40,309 nt of DNA from Patescibacteria group bacterium (GCA_028711415.1 JAQTSG010000005.1:1-40309); one strand, 5' to 3'; positions 1-8,218 are shown, numbered from the stretch's first letter. Translations and numbers: made by a program. The notes: generated by a model from the sequence alone, not told the origin.

Positions 1-612
1 ACTAGAACCAATGGATAAAGCAATACAGAGGCCAAGCAAATGGTTGCTGAAGTTTGAAAATTCCGCGCCATCATCAAGTAAAACGCAGTATATCACCAGA
101 GCGAAACAAGCGACTGCTTTTAGCTTGCCTACCCATTTAGCGGCAACGGATTTCTTTAATCTTCGTAACAATCCTCTTACCAGAAACTGCCCCATAAACT
201 CAACCGTAATCAGCCACCAGACCAGTCCATGAGAGCAAACCCCTTGGTAAGAAAAGACAAGTAGAGGAGCTAGATAAGAAATCTTGTCACAGAACGGGTC
301 TAAAAATTTCCCAAATTCCGTAATTAACTCACATTCCCTGGCTATCAAACCATCAACCGCGTCAAGGCAAGCGCCAACAGTAAAAAGAAGTATTCCCAAA
401 AATAAACTCAAACCGCTCTGGCTGGTAAAATATATCAAAATTCCAACCAGACACATAAAGGTTCGCCAAACGCATATCCAATTTGGCTGCAGCCATTCAT
501 GTTCCTTGACATAAGATCTCAACTTCAAGCTCGTCTTTATCTTAAAAAACAAAAAAAGATAAAAAACGAGTGATAGAGCTCCTGATATTATCAAATCAAC
601 AAGTCTCTCCAT
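1..612 (-). CDS. CDP-alcohol phosphatidyltransferase family protein (partial, runs off left edge)
   Basis: Absent from the supplied ORF track. Reverse-strand translation from ATG at 612 reads MERLVDLIISGALSLVFYLFLFFKIK...GACLDAVDGLIARECELITEFGKFLDPFCDKISYLAPLLVF..., carrying the DG-x2-AR-x8-G-x3-D-x3-D signature; open to the window edge. Confidence 0.85.
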   Translation of the reverse strand, partial: MERLVDLIISGALSLVFYLFLFFKIKTSLKLRSYVKEHEWLQPNWICVWRTFMCLVGILIYFTSQSGLSLFLGILLFTVGACLDAVDGLIARECELITEFGKFLDPFCDKISYLAPLLVFSYQGVCSHGLVWWLITVEFMGQFLVRGLLRRLKKSVAAKWVGKLKAVACFALVIYCVLLDDGAEFSNFSNHLLGLCIALSIGSS

Positions 613-654
613 CTCCGCCCCCTCATTTTTCAAAAGGTCAAAAAATACTCTTTG

Positions 655-727
655 AGCCACCCGTCGGACTCGGACCGACGACCCACAGTTTACAAAACTG
701 TTGCTCTACCAGCTGAGCTAGGGTGGC
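655..727 (-). tRNA. tRNA-Thr (TGT anticodon)
   Basis: Reverse complement GCCACCCTAGCTCAGCTGGTAGAGCAACAGTTTTGTAAACTGTGGGTCGTCGGTCCGAGTCCGACGGGTGGCT folds as a cloverleaf; anticodon loop TTTGTAA. Confidence 0.93.
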
Positions 728-850
728 GATGAAAAATAAAAAATTAAAAATCAAGGTGTCGTTATTGCGACAAATTTATAAGATAAAATCTATGAGCGAA
801 ACGAATACAATAATTTTTATTTTTAATTTTTTATTTTTAATTTTTTTATG

Positions 851-923
851 TGCGCCGTACTGGATTCGAACCAGTGACCATCAGCTTAAAAGGCTGTTGC
901 TCTACCAGCTGAGCTAACGGCGC
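851..923 (-). tRNA. tRNA-Lys (TTT anticodon)
   Basis: Reverse complement GCGCCGTTAGCTCAGCTGGTAGAGCAACAGCCTTTTAAGCTGATGGTCACTGGTTCGAATCCAGTACGGCGCA; anticodon loop CTTTTAA. Confidence 0.93.
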
Positions 924-1039
924 CCTACTTCGCTCCGATTGATATCGGAGCTTCGAAGGGCAAGTATTTTATAATTAGAACTGCTTGTCCTTCCGAAGCT
1001 CAAATGCAATTTGAGCGAAGGAGGAAGCTAACGGCGCCC
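912..1039. mobile_element. Putative 100-bp double-hairpin palindromic element flanked by 14-bp direct repeats of the tRNA-Lys 5' end
   Basis: AGCTAACGGCGCCC at 912-925 and again at 1026-1039. Insert 926-1025 has inverted arms CTTCGCTC-N12-GAGCTTCGAAGGGCAAG / CTTCGCTC-N11-GAGCTTCGGAAGGACAAG. Confidence 0.6.
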
Positions 1040-1237
1040 AAAAACCAAAAAAACAAAATAAAAACTGCCAAAAGCAGAAATTATTTTATTTACTATAACA
1101 ATAGCAAAATCTTTAAAATTTGACAAGACCTCAAAATTTTATTTTGTTATTTTGTTATTTTATTATTTAAATAAGGTGGAAAAATAGTGGACAAAATACC
1201 CTTGCGGAAAAAGAACCGATAAGATAAGATTAAACAC

Positions 1238-2650
1238 ATGAGTAATGGAGAAAAAAATCCGCCCGCGAGCGGAATAGAAAAAATGCCGCCGCAAAATATT
1301 GAGGCCGAGCAATCGCTTCTCTCCTGCCTTTTAATTGACAAAGATGCGATTATTAAAGTGGCGGATATTATCGCGGAAAACGACTTTTATAAAGACGCGC
1401 ACCGGATTATTTTTACTACCATTAAAGAGCTTTATAATCATCATGAACCGATTGATATTTTAAGCTTGGCTAACAGGTTAGAAGAAAAAAAGCAGCTTTC
1501 CGACATTGGCGGCCGGACTTACCTCGCTAATCTTTCTTCTTTCGCCGCCACTTCGTCAAATATTGTCCATTACGCCAATATTATCCAGCGCAAAGCCACT
1601 CTGCGCCGTTTGCAAACCGCCGCTTCGGAGATTATGGACTTAAGCTATCAGGAAGAGGAAGAAATAGATAAAGTCTTGGATCAGACCGAGCAGAAAATTT
1701 TTTCCGTTTCGCAAAAATATTTAAAAAATACTTTCCTGCCGATTGACAATCTCCTAACCGAAGCTTTTGAAAGGATTGATGAACTGCATAAGCACGGCGG
1801 AAAACTGCGCGGCCTGCCGACCGGCTTTCCCGATTTAGATAATATTTTGGCTGGCCTGCAAAAAAGCGACTTAGTAATTCTGGCTGCCCGCCCGAGCGTC
1901 GGAAAAACTTCCCTGGCTTTGGATATCGCCCGCCAGGCCGCGATAAAAAGCAAGGAAGGGGTCGGACTTTTCTCCTTAGAAATGAGCAAAGAGCAGCTGG
2001 TGGACCGGCTGCTTTGCTCCCAATCCCGCGTCAACTTATGGAAAATGCGCACGGGAAAGCTTTCTGACCGCGAAGAAGACAATGATTTTACCCGCATCGG
2101 CGAAGCCATGGGCCAGCTTTCCGAAGCCCCGATTTATATTGATGACTCTCCTGTTTCTTCCATTATGGACATAAGAACAAAATCGCGGCGTCTGCAGATG
2201 GAAAAGGGTCTGGGACTGCTCGTGATTGATTATTTGCAGCTGATGGAAGGCCGGGGCAGATATGGCGACAACCGCGTGCAGGAAGTGGCGGAAATCAGCC
2301 GCGGCCTTAAAGCCATTGCCCGCGAATTAAATATTCCGGTTTTGGCTCTATCCCAGCTCTCCCGCGCGGTTGAGCAAAGCGGCGGACCGGCGATTCCGAA
2401 ACTGGCTCACTTACGCGAATCCGGCTCAATTGAACAGGACGCGGATGTGGTTATGTTTATTTACCGCAAAGCGGCGGATCGGCATTATAACCGCGAAGAA
2501 TTGCCCGAATCGGAAAAAAATCTCGCCCAGGTTTTTATCGCTAAGCACCGAAACGGACCGACCGGAAAAATTGAATTATTCTTTGATGAAGAAACCGCCA
2601 GCTTTTCCAGTATTGAAAGAACCGGCCTGGAAGAACCACCGGAGTTCTAA
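1238..2650 (+). CDS. dnaB: Replicative DNA helicase DnaB
   Basis: 470 aa; MPPQNIEAEQSLLSCLLID N-domain, Walker A ARPSVGKTSLALDIA, Walker B LLVIDYLQLM, LRESGSIEQDADVVMFIYR. Confidence 0.98.
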   Translation: MSNGEKNPPASGIEKMPPQNIEAEQSLLSCLLIDKDAIIKVADIIAENDFYKDAHRIIFTTIKELYNHHEPIDILSLANRLEEKKQLSDIGGRTYLANLSSFAATSSNIVHYANIIQRKATLRRLQTAASEIMDLSYQEEEEIDKVLDQTEQKIFSVSQKYLKNTFLPIDNLLTEAFERIDELHKHGGKLRGLPTGFPDLDNILAGLQKSDLVILAARPSVGKTSLALDIARQAAIKSKEGVGLFSLEMSKEQLVDRLLCSQSRVNLWKMRTGKLSDREEDNDFTRIGEAMGQLSEAPIYIDDSPVSSIMDIRTKSRRLQMEKGLGLLVIDYLQLMEGRGRYGDNRVQEVAEISRGLKAIARELNIPVLALSQLSRAVEQSGGPAIPKLAHLRESGSIEQDADVVMFIYRKAADRHYNREELPESEKNLAQVFIAKHRNGPTGKIELFFDEETASFSSIERTGLEEPPEF

Positions 2651-2657
2651 TCAGTTT

Positions 2658-2756
2658 AAAGTTTATAAAGTTATAAAGTCATAAAGTTTTTGTTTTGCCT
2701 TTAACCAATGATTTTTTAACTTTATAAACTTTATAACTTTTTACTTTTAAACTAAG
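2658..2756. repeat. Intergenic imperfect palindrome of reiterated TATAAAGT words
   Basis: Left arm AGTTTATAAAGTTATAAAGTCATAAAGTTTTT; right arm AACTTTATAAACTTTATAACTTTTTACTTT. Confidence 0.7.
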
Positions 2757-2760
2757 CGCT

Positions 2761-3036
2761 ATGTTTGCCAAACTAAAATACATGAAAGACCTGCGCTCGC
2801 AGGCCAAAATCATGCAGAATGCTTTAGCCCAGGAATCGGTTACCGTGGAAAAAGGCGGGATAAAAGTAGTTATGAACGGCAATATGGAAATTATCTCCTT
2901 GTCCATAAACGAAGGCCTGGCTAAAGAATCTCTGGAAGGCATGCTTGCCGATTGCCTTAACGAAGCCATAAAGAAAACTCAGCGGCTGATGGCGCAAAAA
3001 ATGCAGGAAATGGGCGGGCTGCCTGGTCTTAAATAA
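2761..3036 (+). CDS. YbaB/EbfC family nucleoid-associated protein
   Basis: 91 aa; MFAKLKYMKDLRSQAKIMQNAL...VVMNGNMEIISLSIN...; adjacent to recR as is common. Confidence 0.9.
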   Translation: MFAKLKYMKDLRSQAKIMQNALAQESVTVEKGGIKVVMNGNMEIISLSINEGLAKESLEGMLADCLNEAIKKTQRLMAQKMQEMGGLPGLK

Positions 3037-3180
3037 ATCCTAAACTCTAAATCCTAAATCCTAAACAATTTCAAAATTAAAATTTTCAAAATCCAAAACA
3101 TTAGTTTAGAATATTTGAATTTTGGTAATTCGGATTTGTTTAGAATTTAGAGTTTAGGATTTAGAATTTTAGATTTCTAA
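3037..3180. repeat. Intergenic palindrome of reiterated AAATCCT/CTAAATC words
   Basis: Left TCCTAAACTCTAAATCCTAAATCCTAAAC; right GTTTAGAATTTAGAGTTTAGGATTTAGAATTTTAGAT. Confidence 0.7.
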
Positions 3181-3196
3181 TTAACAAAAATCTCCA

Positions 3197-3793
3197 ATGA
3201 AATTTCCCTTGGCTATCCAAAATTTAATAAACCAATTTTCCCGCCTGCCTTCCGTTGGTCCGAAGACCGCCCAGCGGTATGTTTTTTATTTATTGAAACA
3301 GCCGGCCGAAGAGTTGCAGAAACTGGCGCAGTTTATTGCCGAACTTAAAGAAAAAACTACTGTCTGCTCCCGCTGCTTAAGCTTAGCCGAATCTAGCCCC
3401 TGTCCGATTTGCGCGGATAAAAAACGCCGACCGGATATAATCTGCGTTGTCGCCAGCACGCAGGATATGCTTACGCTTGAAGCTACGAGCCAATACTACG
3501 GCTTATACCATGTCTTAGGCGGACTTATAAATACGATAGAAGAAGTAAAGCCGGAGCAACTTAATATAAGCCAGCTTATTGATCGGGTAAAAAAAGACGG
3601 GATTAAAGAAATAATTTTAGCTTTAAATCCGACTTTAGAAGGCGAAACCACAGTCCTTTATCTGGTTAAAATTTTAAAGCCCTATAAAATAAAAATCACC
3701 CGCCTGGCTAAAGGATTGCCCAGCGGAGCGGACTTGGAGTACGCGGACGAGATAACCCTAACCAACGCCCTGAAATATAGAAACGAATTATAA
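3197..3793 (+). CDS. recR: Recombination mediator RecR
   Basis: 198 aa; LPSVGPKTAQRYVFYLL HhH, CSRCLSLAESSPCPIC zinc finger, Toprim-like VVASTQDMLTLE; C-terminal LPSGADLEYADEITL. Confidence 0.96.
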   Translation: MKFPLAIQNLINQFSRLPSVGPKTAQRYVFYLLKQPAEELQKLAQFIAELKEKTTVCSRCLSLAESSPCPICADKKRRPDIICVVASTQDMLTLEATSQYYGLYHVLGGLINTIEEVKPEQLNISQLIDRVKKDGIKEIILALNPTLEGETTVLYLVKILKPYKIKITRLAKGLPSGADLEYADEITLTNALKYRNEL

Positions 3794-3795
3794 TA

Positions 3796-3872
3796 CCTCA
3801 CCCCCTAGCCCCTCTCCTAATTAGGAGAGGGGAAGCGAATCCCGCTCGCTGGCGGGATGAGCGGGGTGAGGT
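3796..3872. repeat. Palindromic repeat element, intergenic copy
   Basis: CCTCACCCCCTAGCCCCTCTCCTAATTAGGAGAGGGG...GCGGGGTGAGG; core shared with 4685-4736. Confidence 0.65.
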
Positions 3873-3875
3873 AAT

Positions 3876-3909
3876 AAAAAAAGAAGGCGAATTACTCGCC
3901 TCTTTTTTA
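3876..3909. terminator. Bidirectional intrinsic terminator between recR and rplU
   Basis: AAAAAAGAAGGCGAATTACTCGCCTCTTTTTT hairpin with A/T tracts on both sides. Confidence 0.8.
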
Positions 3910-3921
3910 TATAACATCTAT

Positions 3922-4239
3922 TTAAGCAATACTTATAATCTCTACTTTCGTATATGGCTGCCTGTGCCCGACATTTTTCTGGTAGCGGGTTTTATTTTTA
4001 TATTTTACCACGGAAATTTTCTTAGCTCTTCCTTGCTCTAAAATTTTTCCTTCCACCTTTTCGCCCAAAGCCGGTTTGCCTAAATTCATTTCCTGGCCGT
4101 CAGAGGAGGCCGTAAGCAAAGTTTCAAATTTTACTGGCTTGCCGGCTTCCGCGTCTAATTTTTCTATTTTTAAAACCTGGCCCGGTTTAACTTTATATTG
4201 TTTCCCGCCGGTTTTTATCACCGCAATTCTATCTACCAT
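3922..4239 (-). CDS. rplU: 50S ribosomal protein bL21
   Basis: 105 aa; IAVIKTGGKQYKVKPGQVLKIEKL...KNKTRYQKNVGHRQPYTKVEI. Confidence 0.97.
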   Translation of the reverse strand: MVDRIAVIKTGGKQYKVKPGQVLKIEKLDAEAGKPVKFETLLTASSDGQEMNLGKPALGEKVEGKILEQGRAKKISVVKYKNKTRYQKNVGHRQPYTKVEIISIA

Positions 4240-4261
4240 ATTTTTTATAACTTAATAAATA

Positions 4262-4290
4262 AAAAATGCTCTTTCTTTAGGAGCTTTTTA
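4262..4290 (-). terminator. Intrinsic terminator downstream of glycosyltransferase
   Basis: Minus strand AAAAAGCTCCTAAAGAAAGAGCATTTTTT. Confidence 0.6.
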
Positions 4291-4305
4291 TATTATAGCT
4301 GAAAA

Positions 4306-5289
4306 CTAAAATTTGTCAATTTTTTCTTTTATTAGCTTTAACTTCCCATACTGTCCCAATAAATACTGCTCAAAAAGCAAAGCGAAAATAAACATCGCTA
4401 ATATTCGCAGAATAATCACGATTTTGCTAAAGAAACCCTGTAAACGCCAATATTTTAGGAAAATTATGTGTTGATTTAAAAAAGACCACTTTTTTACCTG
4501 CTCACTCTTGGCTCCCCTGCCCCTAAAAAAGGCCAAAAAACCCTTCTTAGCGCGGGCAACGGTCCGATCGTGGTAAATTATAGCTTCCGGGGCTAATTTG
4601 GCCTTAAAACCGGCTAAATAGAGCCGATAGGCCAAATCGCAGTCTTCTTTATACATAAACATTAATTCATCAAAATACTGGCCACTTCTCCCCTTTAATT
4701 CCCCTCTCCTGGCCAGGAGAGGGGTTAGGGGTGAGGTTAAGGCGCTAATCCGATAAATTCCGGCCGCGCCATCCGGACCGATAATATTTGCGCCATCACA
4801 TTGCCCTTTATCAATCTGCCCCTGGCCAAAATCAAAAAATCTTAAACCGGTTTTTAATCCGATGCCGCAGGTATCAATAATATTAGTTTTTTTATTCTCT
4901 AAAAAATCCCATTTTAAAATCTTAGGGCTGGCGCTACCTAAACTTTTATCTTTATCCATAACTTCAATTAATTTCTTCACCGCTTCCGGCTCCAGAATCG
5001 TGTCCGGGTTAATAACCAAAAAATATTCGGTATCTAATTTTTGAGCTTCATCTATCATTCTGTTAAAAGCCGCGGCAAAGCCGATATTTTCTCCCGACTT
5101 CATAATCTTAATCTCTGGAAAGTTAGTAGATATAAATTCCACGTTACTCCTGTTATCCTCGCTATTGTCCCAGCAAAAAATTTTGTAATCTCTCTCCCCT
5201 GCCAAAGCTTTAAATAAAGACGGCAAAAAATACGGCAAATACTTTGCCGTATGCTCCCTATAAGTTATAAAACCGATGGCAAGCTTCAT
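4306..5289 (-). CDS. Family 2-type glycosyltransferase (rhamnosyltransferase-like) with in-frame palindromic insert
   Basis: 327 aa; IGFITYREHTAKYLPYFLPSLF...FCWDNSEDNRS...NIGFAAAFNRMID...FLVINPDT; contains the element-encoded stretch SPLTPLLARRGELKGRSG. Confidence 0.88.
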   Translation of the reverse strand: MKLAIGFITYREHTAKYLPYFLPSLFKALAGERDYKIFCWDNSEDNRSNVEFISTNFPEIKIMKSGENIGFAAAFNRMIDEAQKLDTEYFLVINPDTILEPEAVKKLIEVMDKDKSLGSASPKILKWDFLENKKTNIIDTCGIGLKTGLRFFDFGQGQIDKGQCDGANIIGPDGAAGIYRISALTSPLTPLLARRGELKGRSGQYFDELMFMYKEDCDLAYRLYLAGFKAKLAPEAIIYHDRTVARAKKGFLAFFRGRGAKSEQVKKWSFLNQHIIFLKYWRLQGFFSKIVIILRILAMFIFALLFEQYLLGQYGKLKLIKEKIDKF

Positions 5290-5320
5290 ATTCTATTTTA
5301 CCTGTTAAACTTTGCCCCTA

Positions 5321-5342
5321 ATACTTTGATACTCCAAAGTAT
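5321..5342. promoter_or_regulatory. Degenerate copy of TrpR-like-associated palindrome
   Basis: ATACTTTGATACTCCAAAGTAT; truncated form of the copies at 5376-5403 and 5746-5779. Confidence 0.45.
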
Positions 5343-5375
5343 AGGAGTGTTCTACTAACCGCTATTTTAAACTGC

Positions 5376-5403
5376 CACTTTGATACTCCAAAGTATCAAA
5401 GTG
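5376..5403. promoter_or_regulatory. Palindrome CACTTTGATACT-CCAA-AGTATCAAAGTG, candidate operator
   Basis: 12-bp perfect arms, 4-nt spacer; identical core in two neighbouring sites. Confidence 0.55.
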
Positions 5404-5418
5404 AGTATTAAAAAAGAT

Positions 5419-5733
5419 TTACCTGCCCTTACCCAATCTTTTTAGCACCATCTTATAACCTTTACCAAAATTTAAATTCTTATTTATCCTTTCAATTGTG
5501 TCCATACCCATTTTAAATCTTTTGTTTACTTCTTCATAAGTATAACCATCTATTAACATCTTGGCCGCCAGCAATCTCCTTGAGAGCATGCCAAATTCCG
5601 TGAAGCTGAATAAATCATTGAAAAACTCTCTAACTTCGTTAACGCTTTTTAATTTTAAAACCGCCTTGCAATATTCATTAAAAAGAATGTCTCTGGTTTT
5701 AGGAGTTAATTTTTGTAAATTATATCTGGACAT
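5419..5733 (-). CDS. TrpR-like (YerC/YecD family) DNA-binding protein
   Basis: MSRYNLQKLTPKTRDILFNEYCKAVLKLKSVNEVREFFNDLFSFTEFGMLSRRLLAAKMLIDGYTYEEVNKRFKMGMDTIERINKNL...; start placed at the internal Met (5733) because the ORF-track start lies inside a palindrome. Confidence 0.85.
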   Translation of the reverse strand: MSRYNLQKLTPKTRDILFNEYCKAVLKLKSVNEVREFFNDLFSFTEFGMLSRRLLAAKMLIDGYTYEEVNKRFKMGMDTIERINKNLNFGKGYKMVLKRLGKGR

Positions 5734-5745
5734 TTTACTAAAAAG

Positions 5746-5779
5746 TTCTACTTTGATACTCCAAAGTATCAAAGTAGAA
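5746..5779. promoter_or_regulatory. 34-bp palindrome immediately upstream of the TrpR-like gene, candidate operator
   Basis: TTCTACTTTGATACT-CCAA-AGTATCAAAGTAGAA, 15-bp perfect arms. Confidence 0.6.
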
Positions 5780-5804
5780 TATATAAATTTTTCCTGCCCA
5801 ACAT

Positions 5805-6464
5805 CTAAACTTTAGAGTTCCACTCTTTAAAAAATTGCTTTAAATATTTTTCTAAAAATTCATGCCGCTCTCCGGCTAACTTTTTGCCGGTTTTAGTGTT
5901 CATTAAATTTTTTAAAAGCAAGAGCTTATCATAGAAATGATGAATAGCGGAATAGCTGTCTTTTTTCCTGAAATTCATTGTTCTTTTTTTTATTTTTATT
6001 TCCGGGTTATAAATCAATCTTTCTTGCAGTTTAGCGCCCGTAGCAAAAACTCTGGCGATCCCAACGGCGCCCAAAGCGTCTAATCTGTCCGCATCCTGCA
6101 CGATTTTACCCTCTTGAGTTTTCATCCTTGATTTTATCTTCGCGCCGGTAAGAGAAAAGGACATATTTTCTATAATTTCACAAACATCTTTTATAATCTT
6201 TTTTTCAACTTTCAATTTCCCTAAAAAATTTCTGATTAATTTCGACCCTAAATTCCTATTACCTTTATTAAGTTTCCAATCAGCAATATCATGAAGCAGA
6301 GCCGCTAATTCTATAATAAATAAATCCCCGCCTTCTTTTCCGGCGATATACTTGGCGGTCTTCCAGACCCTAAGAGCGTGCCACCAGTCATGCCCCGTCG
6401 TTTCGTTTCCCAATCTGCCCCGCGCATATTCTTTTGTTTTATTTATAACTTCCCTTCTGTCCAT
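5805..6464 (-). CDS. HD domain-containing phosphohydrolase
   Basis: 219 aa; GHDWWHALRVWKTAKYI...ELAALLHDIADWKL...QDADRLDALGAVGIARVF. Confidence 0.88.
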   Translation of the reverse strand: MDRREVINKTKEYARGRLGNETTGHDWWHALRVWKTAKYIAGKEGGDLFIIELAALLHDIADWKLNKGNRNLGSKLIRNFLGKLKVEKKIIKDVCEIIENMSFSLTGAKIKSRMKTQEGKIVQDADRLDALGAVGIARVFATGAKLQERLIYNPEIKIKKRTMNFRKKDSYSAIHHFYDKLLLLKNLMNTKTGKKLAGERHEFLEKYLKQFFKEWNSKV

Positions 6465-6477
6465 ATAAGATCTTCTC

Positions 6478-6541
6478 GTTATGCGTTATGCGTTATGCGT
6501 TATGCGTTATGCGTTATGCGTTATGCGTTATGCGTTATGCG
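6478..6541. repeat. Heptanucleotide tandem repeat (GTTATGC)x9
   Basis: Nine uninterrupted 7-bp units at 6478-6540 between the HD hydrolase start and the rfbA stop. Confidence 0.97.
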
Positions 6542-6543
6542 AA

Positions 6544-7269
6544 TTAAATTATCATCTTCCCCTGCATTTTCTCTTTAGCAAAATTTTGCGCCCGAAGCAG
6601 ACTGTCAAAAGTGCCGGCGTCAATCCATTCGCCCTTTACCATCGCCACTTCCAGCTCGCCATGTTCTAAATACCACTTATTTATATCAGTGATCTCATAT
6701 TCCAACCTGTCCGACGGTTTTAAATCTTTCGCCACTTTAATTACCCGATTATCATAAATATAAAGTCCGGTGACGCAATAATTGCTTTTCGGCTTGACCG
6801 GCTTTTCTTCAATGGAAATCGCTTTCCGGTTTTTATCAAACTCCACGATACCGAATCTTTCCGGATCCGGGACTTCTTTGGCAAAAATTTTACCTCCGCC
6901 TTTGAAACTTTTTATCTCCTTACTCAAATCATCTTCAAAAATATTGTCTCCTAAAATCATAGTTACATTTTCCTGATCAATAAAATTCTCTCCGATGATA
7001 AAAGCTTCGGCTAAACCTTTCGGCTTATCCTGAATTTCGTAAGTGAATTTAGCCCCGAATTCCTTGCCGCTTCCTAATAAATTTAAATAATCTCCGGCCC
7101 GCTCCGGCGCCACGATTATCAAGATTTCCTTAATCCCGGCTTTAAGTAGAGTATTCAAGGGATAGTAAATCATCGGCCGGTTATAAATCGGCAAAAGCTG
7201 CTTTGAAGTAACTTTTGTGCAAGGGCGAAGCCGCGTAGCCGAACCCCCGGATAAAATAATACCCCTCAT
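6544..7269 (-). CDS. rfbA: Glucose-1-phosphate thymidylyltransferase-like nucleotidyltransferase
   Basis: 241 aa; MRGIILSGGSATRLRPCTKVTSKQLLPIYNRPMIYYPL...MILGDNIFEDDL...EWIDAGTFDSL. Confidence 0.9.
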   Translation of the reverse strand: MRGIILSGGSATRLRPCTKVTSKQLLPIYNRPMIYYPLNTLLKAGIKEILIIVAPERAGDYLNLLGSGKEFGAKFTYEIQDKPKGLAEAFIIGENFIDQENVTMILGDNIFEDDLSKEIKSFKGGGKIFAKEVPDPERFGIVEFDKNRKAISIEEKPVKPKSNYCVTGLYIYDNRVIKVAKDLKPSDRLEYEITDINKWYLEHGELEVAMVKGEWIDAGTFDSLLRAQNFAKEKMQGKMII

Positions 7270-7336
7270 AAATTAAAAATTAAAATATAAAAAATAAAAT
7301 ATAAAATGGCCTAATGGACTTTACGGACTTTTGACT

Positions 7337-8218
7337 TTATGACTTTACGGACTTTTGACTTTCGACTAAGTACTCGCGCAAAGCTTCCTCCCAGCCCCTT
7401 TGCATTTCAAGCTTAGTGTTTATCAAAACTGAATAAGCCGGACGTTTAGCCGGCCTAGGAAATTTATCGCCCGCCACCGGATTTATTTTAATTTTTTTAT
7501 CTAAAATTTTAAATAACTCCACGGCCGCTTCGTACCAGGTAGCCCGACCGATATTGGTAAGATGATAAATTCCATAGCCCTTGTCGCTCTCTAATAGCTT
7601 TTTAGTAGCCCCAGCTAAATCCGGCGTATAAGTGAAACCGCTCACCTCTTCATCAACCGCATCCAATTCTTTTTTCTTTTTCGCTAAATCAAGCATTAAA
7701 TCAAAAAAACTCGGCTTGGCCGCTTCATTTCCGGCTTTAGGCCCGAATAATTTTGAAGTCCGGATTAAATAATATTTTAAGCCCTGCCCGCTTTTTTTTA
7801 TAAGCTCCTGCTCACCGGCCAGTTTTGTCTCGCCGTATTTATTTATCGGGTTCGGTTCATCATCTTCTTTATAGCCCTCCTTCTTATCGCCGGCAAAAAC
7901 ATAATCGGAAGAATAATGGACTAAAACCGCGCCGGTTTCCAGGCAGGCCTCAACTAAATAACTTACCGCTTCGGCGTTTAATTTTATGGCCAGCTTAAAT
8001 TCTTTTTCCTCTTCGCATTTATCAACCGCGTTATAGCCGGTAGCGTTGATAATAACATTCGGCTTCAGTTCCCGTATCTTTTTAAAAACTAATTCTTTAT
8101 CCGTTATGTCTATTTCTTCCCTGTCCCAGGCAACAACTTTATAATCCTTGTCAGCGGAAAAAATTTTAACTAGCTGGCTGCCTAAATTGCCGCGAGCGCC
8201 TAAAATTAATATTTGCAT
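7337..8218 (-). CDS. rfbD: dTDP-4-dehydrorhamnose reductase
   Basis: 293 aa; MQILILGARGNLGSQL...NVIINATGYNAVDKCEEE...VHYSSDYVFAGDKKEGYKEDDEPNPINKYGETKLAGE. Confidence 0.92.
   Translation of the reverse strand: MQILILGARGNLGSQLVKIFSADKDYKVVAWDREEIDITDKELVFKKIRELKPNVIINATGYNAVDKCEEEKEFKLAIKLNAEAVSYLVEACLETGAVLVHYSSDYVFAGDKKEGYKEDDEPNPINKYGETKLAGEQELIKKSGQGLKYYLIRTSKLFGPKAGNEAAKPSFFDLMLDLAKKKKELDAVDEEVSGFTYTPDLAGATKKLLESDKGYGIYHLTNIGRATWYEAAVELFKILDKKIKINPVAGDKFPRPAKRPAYSVLINTKLEMQRGWEEALREYLVESQKSVKS

Noticed and set aside
11-514. Plus-strand ORFs at 11-232 and 284-514
   Set aside because: They lie antisense to the CDP-alcohol phosphatidyltransferase that runs off the left edge.
5376-5779. 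TrpR-associated palindromes as terminators
   Set aside because: Long stems, but no T tract on either strand; one copy sits immediately before a start codon.
6378-6669. Plus-strand ORFs with MRYALCVMRYALC repeats
   Set aside because: The peptide repeat is only the translation of the heptamer DNA tract; not a plausible gene.
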